Origin: an uncultured Clostridia bacterium
GTDB lineage: Bacteria; Bacillota; Clostridia; TANB77; CAG-508
DNA length: 28,255 bases
Direction: 5' to 3'
Assembly (NCBI GenBank): GCA_948919095.1
Contig: CAQYCU010000015.1
Coordinates: 1 to 28,255 of the forward strand
Position numbers and translations under genes: made by a program
In this document: positions 1 through 7,459 of the stretch, in pieces
Numbering within the stretch: the stretch's first letter is position 1
Layout: each line of letters begins with the position of its first letter
The notes under the pieces: model-generated
Told to the model about the DNA's origin: nothing
Database searches by the model: none
What the model saw: the letters and a program-made list of their open reading frames with translations, nothing else

Positions 1-322
1 ATTTAATTTTTTGTTTAAATTTCATACTACAAAACATTTCAACTGTTTTTGTTATGAATGAATAAAAGTCATCAATATATTTGTTTATATTGTTTTTAGC
101 TTGTCTTTCTTCTTTTACTACTGATACATTTTCATTCATTAGTTCATCAATTCCATATCCATATAGTTTACATATTAAAAGTACTTTGTCCATCTCAGGA
201 TAACTTTGATCTGATTCCCACTTTGATACCGCTTGTCTTGATACTCCTAATTTTTCTGCTAGCTGTTCTTGTGATAAATTATTTTCCTTTCTAATTATTT
301 TTAGATTTTCTGATAATTTCAT
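1..322 (-). CDS. Xre-family (HTH_3) transcriptional regulator, partial at the left edge
   Basis: I translated this by hand. The ATG at 322-320 follows a strong GGGAGGAG ribosome binding site. The protein begins MKLSENLKIIRKENNLSQEQ and continues through LGVSRQAVSKWES, the recognition-helix signature of Xre/Cro-type repressors (family knowledge). The helix-turn-helix covers about residues 5-60. It is followed by a charged stretch of about 45 residues (VVKEERQAKNNINKYIDDFY), and the frame is still open at position 1, so the C-terminal part is missing from the window. Such proteins often carry a C-terminal membrane or sensor domain, which cannot be judged here. Two 13-bp dyads lie just upstream (see the operator entry), which suggests autoregulation. 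The target genes are unknown. The methyltransferase to the right is divergently oriented and could share control. Confidence 0.85.
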   Translation of the reverse strand, partial: MKLSENLKIIRKENNLSQEQLAEKLGVSRQAVSKWESDQSYPEMDKVLLICKLYGYGIDELMNENVSVVKEERQAKNNINKYIDDFYSFITKTVEMFCSMKFKQKIK

Positions 323-346
323 AAAAACTCCTCCCTTCTTGTCATA

Positions 347-410
347 ATTATATAATCTCTACTGGTTGCGTTCTACCAACTTTGAGTTGTTTTTTGTCAA
401 TTTTCGGTTG
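347..410 (-). promoter_or_regulatory. Putative promoter and paired operators of the Xre gene
   Basis: A TATAAT box on the minus strand lies at 352-347. Upstream of it are two dyads with the same layout: CAACTTTGAGTTG (377-389, a perfect 5+3+5 palindrome) and CAATTTTCGGTTG (398-410, imperfect). Their start-to-start distance is 21 bp, about two helical turns, as expected for two repressor dimers binding one DNA face. That the Xre protein binds here is inference from position and symmetry. Confidence 0.5.
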
Positions 411-496
411 CATTTTTATATTTTATCACATTTTTATATAAAAAACTATAATTTCTATCGTTATTTGTACTTAATACTTATCTTATAATTTTAGTA

Positions 497-524
497 TTGT
501 ATATTTTATTATTTATGTTATAAT
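497..524 (+). promoter_or_regulatory. Sigma-A-like promoter of the methyltransferase gene
   Basis: TTGTAT (497-502), a 16-bp spacer and TATAAT (519-524) preceded by a TG extension (TGTTATAAT). An AGAGAGGT ribosome binding site and the ATG at 561 follow. Confidence 0.5.
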
Positions 525-560
525 TATAAAAATAAATATCATAGAGAGGTTATAATTATT

Positions 561-1217
561 ATGAGTATTGAAAATAAAAAAACATTAGCTGTATATGACA
601 AAGCAGCTCATTTATACTTAAAAAGTTCCATTGAACACGATAATCTTGACCCTGAAAAGGCTCAAAGGAAGCGTGAAAAATTAGAAAATTTAATTAAATC
701 AAGTTTTTCTTCTCTTCCTACTAATTCTAAAATTTTCGAAATTGGTTCTGCTGATGGGGCTAACTCAAAGTTTATACAAAGCTTAGGTTTTACTGTCACT
801 GCCAGTGATATTGCTGACGATTTTATAAATGCAACTAAAAGTCAAGGTTTACATACTATCAAATTTAACATATTAGAAGATGACTTCTCTGAAGAATATT
901 CTGGAATTTTCTGTTGGAGAGTTCTTGTTCATTTTACTAAAGATGATGCACTAACATTACTTCAAAAAGTTTATAATGCTCTTAACAATAATGGCATTTT
1001 TGTATTTAATGCTATTAATCGTGACCTTAAAAATACTGATGAAGAGTGGGTCGACTTTGAAGGTGAATATCATATGGGTGTAGAACGTTATTATAGCTAT
1101 TTCCGTAAGGAAGAATTGGATTCTATGATTGATAAAATTGGATTTAAAATTCATAATTTTTTTAAACAAGGCGGAGATAATAATGATAAATGGTTAGTAT
1201 ATGTATTAAAAAAATAA
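561..1217 (+). CDS. Class I SAM-dependent methyltransferase
   Basis: This 218-residue protein is predicted to be a cytosolic methyltransferase of the Rossmann-like class I fold. Motif I is visible as IFEIGSADGANSKFI (about residues 58-72), the glycine-rich SAM-binding loop. An acidic residue ending strand 2 follows (SDIAD, D83). FCWRVLVHFT (about 117-126) fits the motif IV/post-IV region, and NGIFVFNAIN fits strand 5. The C-terminal part, FRKEELDSMIDKIGFKIHNF, is typical of small-molecule or unassigned methyltransferases that act after the SAM domain. The substrate cannot be deduced. An AGAGAGG ribosome binding site sits 10 bp upstream, and the gene has its own promoter and terminator, so it appears monocistronic. 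Confidence 0.8.
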   Translation: MSIENKKTLAVYDKAAHLYLKSSIEHDNLDPEKAQRKREKLENLIKSSFSSLPTNSKIFEIGSADGANSKFIQSLGFTVTASDIADDFINATKSQGLHTIKFNILEDDFSEEYSGIFCWRVLVHFTKDDALTLLQKVYNALNNNGIFVFNAINRDLKNTDEEWVDFEGEYHMGVERYYSYFRKEELDSMIDKIGFKIHNFFKQGGDNNDKWLVYVLKK

Positions 1218-1239
1218 TTTAAATAATATCTTGATAAGG

Positions 1240-1268
1240 ATAAGATGCCTAATGCATCTTATTTTTTC
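1240..1268 (+). terminator. Rho-independent terminator after the methyltransferase
   Basis: A 9-bp stem (ATAAGATGC / GCATCTTAT) with a 5-nt loop, directly followed by a T run, lies 22 bp after the stop codon. Confidence 0.85.
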
Positions 1269-1545
1269 GTCAAATCATTAATACTGTCTGTTTTCTTCTT
1301 ATTACTTCTTTCTTTTTCCTAATATATAAATTTTATTACATTATTGTTTTATATTTAGAGAATATTAGGTTTTAACAAAAGATAACTATTTATAAAAGAA
1401 AATTTTTTACATTTTTGGCAGAATATTCCGTCTGTCCGCAAAACAAAGCCATTACCAGGTGTTAAAATCAATATATTAAGTTATTTTTATACAAAATATT
1501 CCACATTTATAACTTAAATATTATTTTAGAAAGGGTTATATATAA
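1268..1545. other. Non-coding stretch with an interrupted dyad before the small Xre gene
   Basis: No convincing coding frame was seen in these roughly 280 bases. The notable element is an imperfect dyad at 1413-1443: TTTTG and CAGA on the left, TCTG and CAAAA on the right, with unequal spacers. It is less AT-rich than its flanks. It lies about 100 bp before the Xre-type gene and could be an operator or a structured leader. No function is claimed. Confidence 0.4.
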
Positions 1546-1821
1546 ATGGCAAATGCGAAAAATTATAGTATGTTGAATGGAAAGTTGAATATAACAGGTT
1601 TAATAATTAAAGATTTTAGAAGTAAATATCATCTTTCAAGACAGCAATTGTCTGATAAACTAATGATTATGGGCTATGATATTCCAGCAAATTCAATATA
1701 TGATATTGAAACTGGAACTAGAACTGTTTCAGATTATGAAATATGTGCAATAGCAAAAGCTTTGAATATTTGCGTTACAGAATTACTAGAGGAATATTTT
1801 AATTCAATAGAAAGCGCATAG
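1546..1821 (+). CDS. Small Xre-type helix-turn-helix protein
   Basis: A 91-residue protein that is almost entirely one DNA-binding domain. Residues about 17-82 (LIIKDFRSKYHLSRQQLSDK to ALNICVTELLE) fit the HTH_3/Xre fold. LSRQQLSDKL forms the first HTH helix, ANSIYDIETGTRTV the recognition-helix region, and LAIAKALNICVTELL-like residues close the five-helix bundle. The turn (MIMGYDIPAN) is longer than usual by a few residues. An AGAAAGGGTT ribosome binding site lies about 10 bp upstream. There is no effector or dimerisation domain, so it probably acts as a simple repressor. It has its own terminator. Its targets are unknown; the dyad at 1413-1443 is a possible own operator. Confidence 0.8.
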   Translation: MANAKNYSMLNGKLNITGLIIKDFRSKYHLSRQQLSDKLMIMGYDIPANSIYDIETGTRTVSDYEICAIAKALNICVTELLEEYFNSIESA

Positions 1822-1852
1822 CTCCTTATATTTTAACAATTTATATAAAAAC

Positions 1853-1880
1853 ACACAGTCATTTGTTTGACTGTGTTTTT
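1853..1880 (+). terminator. Terminator after the small Xre gene (possibly bidirectional)
   Basis: A 9-bp perfect stem ACACAGTCA / TGACTGTGT with a 6-nt loop, followed by TTTT on the plus strand. On the minus strand it is also followed by a T-rich tract, so it may serve the convergent gene that ends at 1917 as well. Confidence 0.85.
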
Positions 1881-1916
1881 ATAAATAATTAAAGAGTTAA
1901 GCATAATTAAAATATA

Positions 1917-3002
1917 TTAGTTATTTTCATATTCCTTTTCTCTTCCTGTAAAGAATTTCTTAAGTGTTTGTAATATAGTTTGTAATTTTGATTTCTTAGT
2001 TACTGTTAGGCTTACATTGTTTGTAATTTTTTCATATAGTACATCAAGCTCGGTCATTTTCTTAATATAATAATCATTAAAGAAATCATATGTTGGTGTT
2101 GTTCCAATTAAGTTTGTAAAACTATATAGATATTTTCTAAAATCTTCAATCTGACTAATGTTTGTAATTGTATTAATTTGTGTATCAAAAAATGATGTTA
2201 TGATTGTATCTTGTGTTTCTAAGAAGTATTTTTGTAAGGTTAATTTGTATTTTTCTATATCGTCTGTGCATTTTTTGAATTTTCTATATCCTAATTCTTC
2301 GTGTTGAATTCTTAAATGAATTTGTGCTATCTTTTCTTCTACTTCTAATATTTTTTCAAAATTTTCTTGTATTTTGAAAGCACTTTTTTCTCCAACGATT
2401 TCTTTGAATTTTTTATAAAATGAATCATCTGAATATATTGTACTTTTAAATAATACTGAAAATCCTGTTAAATATCCTATTTGTTTCATTAAGTTACATA
2501 TTAATGAATAACAGTTTGGACTATCAGATGGAATAGTTATTCCATAGTATGTTACTCTTTCAAATCTTTCACCTGTTGCAAATGCTGACATCATTTGCAC
2601 TGATGCCTCGTTTAGTGCATTTCCGTAAGCTTTTCCGCCTGCATATGTACATAATCCTAATTTGCGTAACTCACCTTTTTGTGTTTTTATTTCTTGAATA
2701 TGATGGATACATTCATGTACGGCTAGGTTTCTTATTTGCTCTAGTTTTAGTCCTTGCCTAAAATATAATGATGAGTTTTTATAAAAATAGCAAGCTCCTG
2801 ATGTTGTATTATCCATTTCTGCCATATACATTTGAATTCCTGCAATATTCATGCATAATGTGTTATAGTTTAGTTTTAGTTCTGGGAAGTTTGAGCACAA
2901 TGCTTGTGCAACATACATTACTATATGGTTTGCAGTGTTATTATCTATTTTTCCTACTACTTTTATTCCATTTTTAATTAATTCATTCTCTATTGTATTC
3001 AT
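1917..3002 (-). CDS. Uncharacterised protein with an HEXXH (zincin-like) motif
   Basis: I do not recognise a named family. The ATG at 3002 is preferred over a TTG one codon upstream; AAGGAG lies 10 bp before the ATG. At residues 96-100 the sequence VHECIHHIQE contains HECIH, matching the zinc-protease HEXXH pattern. It is preceded by hydrophobic residues (IRNLA), as in real zincin active-site helices. The downstream NEASVQ glutamate (about residue 132) is a plausible third zinc ligand of the gluzincin type. Residues about 205-290 are rich in charged helices and probably form a coiled coil. The C-terminus is basic (KKSKLQTILQTLKKFFTGRE). There is no signal peptide or membrane segment, so it appears cytosolic. 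It stands alone, and its substrate is unknown. Enzymatic activity is inferred from the motif only. Confidence 0.6.
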   Translation of the reverse strand: MNTIENELIKNGIKVVGKIDNNTANHIVMYVAQALCSNFPELKLNYNTLCMNIAGIQMYMAEMDNTTSGACYFYKNSSLYFRQGLKLEQIRNLAVHECIHHIQEIKTQKGELRKLGLCTYAGGKAYGNALNEASVQMMSAFATGERFERVTYYGITIPSDSPNCYSLICNLMKQIGYLTGFSVLFKSTIYSDDSFYKKFKEIVGEKSAFKIQENFEKILEVEEKIAQIHLRIQHEELGYRKFKKCTDDIEKYKLTLQKYFLETQDTIITSFFDTQINTITNISQIEDFRKYLYSFTNLIGTTPTYDFFNDYYIKKMTELDVLYEKITNNVSLTVTKKSKLQTILQTLKKFFTGREKEYENN

Positions 3003-3036
3003 CAAAATTTTACTCCTTAGTTATAAATACTTTTTT

Positions 3037-3063
3037 ATTATACACTATATTTTAATTTAGTGT
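3037..3063 (-). promoter_or_regulatory. TATAAT box with an adjoining inverted repeat upstream of the HEXXH gene
   Basis: A minus-strand TATAAT (3042-3037) abuts the dyad ACACTA (3042-3047) / TAGTGT (3058-3063) with a 10-bp AT spacer. The dyad would overlap the promoter core, as a repressor operator would. No good -35 was found at 17 bp. Confidence 0.35.
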
Positions 3064-3124
3064 GTAACAAACGTATTAAAAGATTGTGACATTTTTGTAA
3101 TTTTTTATTAATTGTATAAAAATA

Positions 3125-3157
3125 AAGTGCATTAATTTATTATAAAATTAAGCACTT
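3125..3157 (-). terminator. Terminator of the CmpB-like / UDG / GltD-like operon
   Basis: A stem formed by AAGTGC plus TTAATTT pairing with AAATTAA plus GCACTT, with one bulged A. On the minus strand it is followed by TATTTTTATA. It lies 8 bp after the stop codon at 3165. Confidence 0.7.
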
Positions 3158-3164
3158 CATATTA

Positions 3165-4400
3165 TTATTTTACCAATTCCTCTATTATACTTTCAGCAGT
3201 ATCTCTTCCGCTTCTTGCCGCAAACGCTACTGTTGCTTTGGTTCCTGATAAATCACCTGATGCATATACTTTTGGAATTGAAGTTTTATGATTATTATCT
3301 ATTTTAACATATCCATATTTATCAGTTTCAATTCCCTCTTTCTCGATTAGCTTTGCATTTACTTTTGAGCCAGTTGCAAGCACTACATAATCCATATCCA
3401 TTTTATAATTGCTTCCTTCAATATCAACTGGAGATAGTCTAGTTTCTCCTTCTTTCTGTACTAACTTAGTTTTTATACATTCTATTTTGTTATTTTCACT
3501 ATCTACTGATACTATGTTATTTAGAAATAAAAATTTAACTCCCTCTTCTTTTGCTTCTTGAATTTCTTTTTTCTCTGCTGGCATTTGCTCTTCTGCTCTT
3601 CTGTATATTACAGTAACATCTGCACCAAGTTTTACTAGTGTTCTTGAAGCATCCATTGCAACATTTCCTCCACCACTTACTGCAACTTTCTTGTTTTTAA
3701 AATCTGTAACTTTAATTTCACTATTAATATCCTCTAACAATTTGTTTCCACTTAATACATTGCTTCCTTCTAGTGTAATATTAGGTTCATTTGCTCCAAT
3801 AGCTAAACATAACGCATCATAATCTTTTATCAGTTCTTGTAAATTAATGTCACGTCCTAATTCTTTATTCGTTTCAAATTCTATTCCCAATTCAAGTATT
3901 TTATCAACTGTTTTTTTTACAATTTTTCTGTCAAGTCTAAAGTCTGGTATTCCATATACTAAAAGCCCACCTAATTTAGAATGTTTTTCGTATATTTTTA
4001 CTTGTATTCCCTTTTTCGCTAAAAATGCTGCACATGTTAGTCCAGCAGGTCCGCTTCCTATTACGGCAACTTTTTTATTTGTTAATCTTTTATCTATTTT
4101 CTTTGGAATTTCATAATTATTATTAAGACTCTCATCTCCAATGTAGCTTTCCATTTCACCTATTGATACGCTTTCACCCTTTATTCCTCGTATGCATGAA
4201 CCTTGACATTGCTTTGTATGTGGGCATATCTTTCCACAGAGTGCTGGAAGTACTGTTGTATTACACAATATTTCGAAAGCTCTTTGTATATCCTCTTCAT
4301 GTATAAATGATGGAATATCATTTCCTAATGGGCATCCCTTGTTACTGCATGGCTTATTTACACAGTTCAAACAATAATTTCTTATTTCATTTATTTCCAT
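3165..4400 (-). CDS. GltD-like NAD(P)-dependent FAD/Fe-S oxidoreductase
   Basis: A 411-residue flavoprotein of the glutamate synthase small-subunit (GltD) / NfnB-like family. The N-terminal cysteine-rich domain has C10, C13, C18, C23 and then C55, C59, C65, C69, the set that binds two [4Fe-4S] clusters in this family. The FAD site GSGPAG is at 115-120 and the NAD(P) site GGGNVA at 243-248. A C-terminal ATGSKVNAKL and YASGDLSGT(KATV) region closes the FAD fold. The length is slightly short of typical GltD (about 450-490). No large glutamate synthase subunit is present in the window, so this is an orphan. It may transfer electrons between NAD(P)H and ferredoxin or another partner instead of making glutamate. 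It is the last gene of an operon, 20 bp after the uracil-DNA glycosylase gene. Confidence 0.8.
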   Translation of the reverse strand: MEINEIRNYCLNCVNKPCSNKGCPLGNDIPSFIHEEDIQRAFEILCNTTVLPALCGKICPHTKQCQGSCIRGIKGESVSIGEMESYIGDESLNNNYEIPKKIDKRLTNKKVAVIGSGPAGLTCAAFLAKKGIQVKIYEKHSKLGGLLVYGIPDFRLDRKIVKKTVDKILELGIEFETNKELGRDINLQELIKDYDALCLAIGANEPNITLEGSNVLSGNKLLEDINSEIKVTDFKNKKVAVSGGGNVAMDASRTLVKLGADVTVIYRRAEEQMPAEKKEIQEAKEEGVKFLFLNNIVSVDSENNKIECIKTKLVQKEGETRLSPVDIEGSNYKMDMDYVVLATGSKVNAKLIEKEGIETDKYGYVKIDNNHKTSIPKVYASGDLSGTKATVAFAARSGRDTAESIIEELVK

Positions 4401-4420
4401 AATTTTAATTCCTTTTATTT

Positions 4421-4987
4421 TTATATTGAAAGCTCCATCTCTTTTGCTTTATTTTTCACTTCTTTTAAGTCTTTCCAGAATTCTATTTTTTTATTTTCAT
4501 CTCTTAGCAGTGCTGCTGGATGCCAAGTTGGAAAATATAATATTTCTTTATTTTCTATCCACTTTCCCCTACTTGCAGTTATTTTGTATTCGTCTCCTAA
4601 AATATTTTTTAAAGCTGTACTTCCTAATAATACTATCATTTTAGGTTTTATTAAAACTACTTGATTTCGTAAATAATCTAAACACACTGTTGCTTCTTCT
4701 TTTTCTGGAACTCTATTTTGAGGTGGCCTGCATTTCACGATATTCGCAATATATAAGTTTTCTCTTTTTATTTCAAGACCTGCAAGTGCGTTGTTCATAA
4801 GTATTCCCGCTTTTCCAACAAATGGCTCACCTTGTTTATCTTCATCCGCTCCTGGTCCTTCTCCTATAAACATTACATCTGCATTTTTGTTTCCAGTGCC
4901 AAATACTATATTTGTTCTGCCTGCACATAGTTTACATTTTTTACAGTCTATAATACTTTTTTCAAGCTCTTCCCATGTTTCAAACAT
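4421..4987 (-). CDS. Family 4 uracil-DNA glycosylase (Fe-S type)
   Basis: This 188-residue enzyme removes uracil from DNA to start base-excision repair. All family landmarks are present. The [4Fe-4S] cysteines are C15, C18, C86 and C102, with the typical 15 residues between the last two. The catalytic motif GEGPGADEDKQGEPFVG (42-58) includes the uracil-pocket residues. The C-terminal minor-groove motif HPAALLR (156-162) is also present. The family usually runs 180-220 residues, so the protein is complete. It lies 16 bp after the CmpB-like gene and 20 bp before the GltD-like gene, indicating cotranscription. This thermophile/anaerobe-type UDG is common in Clostridia; the grouping with these neighbours gives no obvious functional link. 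Confidence 0.93.
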   Translation of the reverse strand: MFETWEELEKSIIDCKKCKLCAGRTNIVFGTGNKNADVMFIGEGPGADEDKQGEPFVGKAGILMNNALAGLEIKRENLYIANIVKCRPPQNRVPEKEEATVCLDYLRNQVVLIKPKMIVLLGSTALKNILGDEYKITASRGKWIENKEILYFPTWHPAALLRDENKKIEFWKDLKEVKNKAKEMELSI

Positions 4988-5003
4988 GATACTTTGATTC
5001 CCT

Positions 5004-5879
5004 TCATTTATTATCTTTTTTCATCTTCTTGCTATTTTTTTTGTCGTTATCTGCCTTGTTTTCTCTTTTTTTAATTTTTTTGTCAAAGTCGACTATATTT
5101 TCTTCTGCTTTTTTTACTGCTTGCTTGCTTTTTTCTATAGCCTCTTTGCTTTTTATTTTGCTTTTCTCAATTACTACTTTTCCTTTTCTTGTAGTTTTCT
5201 TTACAGCTATTTTTACTTTTCTTTTAAGTGTTGTAAATTCTGGGAATGCATCAACAAGTCTTTTTCCGCTAAGCGTTTTTTGTAGTTCTTCTTTTACTTG
5301 TTTTGTAATCTCATTGGTATCATCTTTTTTAGTTTCTCTACTTATTCTATCTGCCGTTTTTGTTACTTTTGATATAACAAATACTGATACAATAAAATCA
5401 GTTAGGGTTAACACAAACAAAATTGCTGTTGTTATATGTTTTGTTAATTCTGGTATTTTGCTTAAGTTTCTAAATATAAGTGGATTAAAGGCATATATTA
5501 CTATTAGTCCAAATACTCCAAATGGTATTAATGTTTCAATACATATCCTTCCATCTAAATTTAACTTTTTGTCAGAGTAGTCCCACCATCTTGCATTAAA
5601 TAATTTTTCCATTACATAACTTGTTAAGTATTCTAATATTGCAGCTAATACTATTGCCATGCAAAATACTACAAAAGGTGATTCTTCAAATCTTGTTAGT
5701 GCTAGTGTCATTCCTATTCCACCTATTCCATATATAGGGCAAATTGGTCCTAGTAAAAATCCTCTATTTACAATTTTCTTTTCTACTATTGAGCAAAATA
5801 TCTCTTCTATTATCCAACCACATATTGAATATATTATAAATACTAAGAAGTACGTTTCTAATTTTGTTAGTATTTCCAT
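5004..5879 (-). CDS. CmpB-like putative ABC-transporter-type membrane protein with a lysine-rich tail
   Basis: A 291-residue integral membrane protein of the family annotated as 'putative ABC transporter type IV / CmpB' (common in Firmicutes, function unproven). Five hydrophobic segments can be seen at about 10-30, 40-58, 68-88, 117-138 and 148-170. The conserved family stretches YSICGWIIEEIFCS, NRGFLLGPICPIYG and WWDYSDKKLNLDGRICIE are all present. The last 75 residues are extremely lysine-rich (KKTTRKGKVVIEKSKIKSKE and onward) and probably form a cytosolic basic helix. No ATPase gene is adjacent, so transport is doubtful. First gene of a three-gene operon, with a good promoter and an AAAGGAAA ribosome binding site. 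Confidence 0.75.
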   Translation of the reverse strand: MEILTKLETYFLVFIIYSICGWIIEEIFCSIVEKKIVNRGFLLGPICPIYGIGGIGMTLALTRFEESPFVVFCMAIVLAAILEYLTSYVMEKLFNARWWDYSDKKLNLDGRICIETLIPFGVFGLIVIYAFNPLIFRNLSKIPELTKHITTAILFVLTLTDFIVSVFVISKVTKTADRISRETKKDDTNEITKQVKEELQKTLSGKRLVDAFPEFTTLKRKVKIAVKKTTRKGKVVIEKSKIKSKEAIEKSKQAVKKAEENIVDFDKKIKKRENKADNDKKNSKKMKKDNK

Positions 5880-5928
5880 ATTGTTTGTTTCCTTTTATTC
5901 TCTATAGTCTTTCAAATTTATTTTTCTC

Positions 5929-5958
5929 ATTATATCATAATTATAGCATTTGTGTAAA
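5929..5958 (-). promoter_or_regulatory. Promoter of the CmpB-like / UDG / GltD-like operon
   Basis: On the minus strand: TTTACA (5958-5953), an 18-bp spacer and TATAAT (5934-5929), about 50 bp before the ATG at 5879. Confidence 0.65.
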
Positions 5959-5977
5959 TATAATTTATTAAAATAAT

Positions 5978-5998
5978 AAAGTCGCAAGTTGCGACTTT
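5978..5998 (-). terminator. Terminator after trmFO
   Basis: A stem AAAGTCGC / GCGACTTT (up to 10 bp with a minimal loop), 3 bp after the trmFO stop codon. On the minus strand it is followed by a moderately T-rich tract. It separates the SNF2-trmFO unit from the next operon's promoter. Confidence 0.7.
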
Positions 5999-6001
5999 AA
6001 A

Positions 6002-7441
6002 TTAATTATTATTAAAGTATTTCAAACTTCTTTCTGCTATTTTTTCATATCTTAACTTTTTATCTTTTATTCTATTTCCCTCCAATTCTGGCACTATTCC
6101 AAAGTTTGCATTCATTGGTTGAAAACTATCATTTGGTGAAGATATATATTTTGCTAATGCTCCTATAATTGTTTCTTCTGGATATTCTAATTTATTCTCT
6201 TTTTTATACATATTTACTGCATTTAGTCCAGCTACTAAACCAGAAGAAATTGATTCTACATAACCTTCAACTCCAGTGATTTGTCCAGCAAAAAAAACAC
6301 TAGGTTTTGCTTTTAAGTTATATGTATTATCTAATAGTTTTGGAGAATTTATAAATGTGTTTCTATGCATTACTCCATACTTTTCAAACTCTGCATTTTC
6401 TAAGCCCGGTATCATACTAAATACACGCTTTTGTTCTCCAAATTTTAGATTTGTTTGAAATCCTACTATGTTATATAAAGTTGCTTTACTGTTATCTTGC
6501 CTTAATTGTACTACTGCATATGGACGCCTTCCAATTTGTGGGTCATCAAATCCAACTGGTTTAAGTGGTCCAAATCTTAATGTATCAAGTCCTCTTTTTG
6601 CCATTATTTCAATAGGCATACAGCCTTCGAATATCTCTCTTTTTTCAAAGTCTTTTAACGTTACTACTTCTGCATTAATTAACTCATTTACAAATATTTC
6701 GTATTCTTCCTTATTCATAGGTAAATTTATATAACTGTTGTCTGCCCCATTTTCATTTATTCTTTTTAACCATTCTTCTATGGTTTCATCTTTCTTTTTT
6801 TCTTGCTCATATCTATTGCCATAAAAAGCTATATTAAAGTTTATACTATCTTTTTCAATTATTGGGGCTTGTGCATCATAAAAATGAAGTTCATCTTCAT
6901 TTATTAAATTTTGTATTCCTATTGATAATGAATTAGAAGTTAATGGTCCTGTGGCAACTATTACAATTCCTTCTTCTATTAAATCTTCTAAGTAAATATC
7001 CTCTTCAGCCTTTGTGTTTTCCACATTTTTTTCATATTTTGTGGATACGTTATCTGTTATTTCAAATTTACTCTTTACTTCTTTTCTAATTATTTTTATT
7101 AATTTTTCATTTTCTAATACAGTTGTTATTTCTTCTGAAAATTGTTCTCTATCAACTGCTAAAGCCTGTCCAGCTGGTACTTTGCATTTGTCAGCAGTAT
7201 GTATCAAAAGTGAATTTAATTTTCTAAGTTCTTCTTTTAAAAGTCCACAAGCATTTGTAATGAGATTTGATTTTAAAGAATTGCTGCAGACTATTTCAGC
7301 TAAATTTTTATTACTATGTGCTGGTGAAAAGTATATAGGCTTCATTTCATATAAATGTACTGGTATTCCTTGCTTTGCTATTTGGTAAGCGGCTTCTGTT
7401 CCAGCAAGTCCACCGCCAATTACAGTAATATATTCTTTCAT
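6002..7441 (-). CDS. trmFO: TrmFO, folate/FAD-dependent tRNA (uracil-54-C5)-methyltransferase
   Basis: TrmFO makes ribothymidine at position 54 of the T-loop in most tRNAs, using methylenetetrahydrofolate as carbon donor and FADH2 as reductant. The N-terminal FAD motif GGGLAGTEAAYQIAKQG (9-25) and the following YEMKP are diagnostic. AEIVCSNSLKSN contains C52 and FEGCMPIE contains C274, matching the two functional cysteines known from the Bacillus enzyme. The C-terminal AGQITGVEGYVESISSGL is also typical. At 479 residues it is longer than the usual 435-450. A charged, low-complexity insertion at about 131-152 (from VSTKYEKNVENTKAEED) accounts for part of this. An AAAGGAG ribosome binding site lies 10 bp upstream. 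It follows the SNF2 gene by 18 bp and is presumably cotranscribed. Confidence 0.96.
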   Translation of the reverse strand: MKEYITVIGGGLAGTEAAYQIAKQGIPVHLYEMKPIYFSPAHSNKNLAEIVCSNSLKSNLITNACGLLKEELRKLNSLLIHTADKCKVPAGQALAVDREQFSEEITTVLENEKLIKIIRKEVKSKFEITDNVSTKYEKNVENTKAEEDIYLEDLIEEGIVIVATGPLTSNSLSIGIQNLINEDELHFYDAQAPIIEKDSINFNIAFYGNRYEQEKKKDETIEEWLKRINENGADNSYINLPMNKEEYEIFVNELINAEVVTLKDFEKREIFEGCMPIEIMAKRGLDTLRFGPLKPVGFDDPQIGRRPYAVVQLRQDNSKATLYNIVGFQTNLKFGEQKRVFSMIPGLENAEFEKYGVMHRNTFINSPKLLDNTYNLKAKPSVFFAGQITGVEGYVESISSGLVAGLNAVNMYKKENKLEYPEETIIGALAKYISSPNDSFQPMNANFGIVPELEGNRIKDKKLRYEKIAERSLKYFNNN

Positions 7442-7459
7442 CGCACTTCTCCTTTCAAG

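Noticed and set aside
5029..5580. 183-codon plus-strand open frame, very Ser/Phe/Leu-rich
   Set aside because: It is antisense to the CmpB-like gene; the lysine-rich tail reads as Phe/Leu/Ser on the other strand. It has no homology features.
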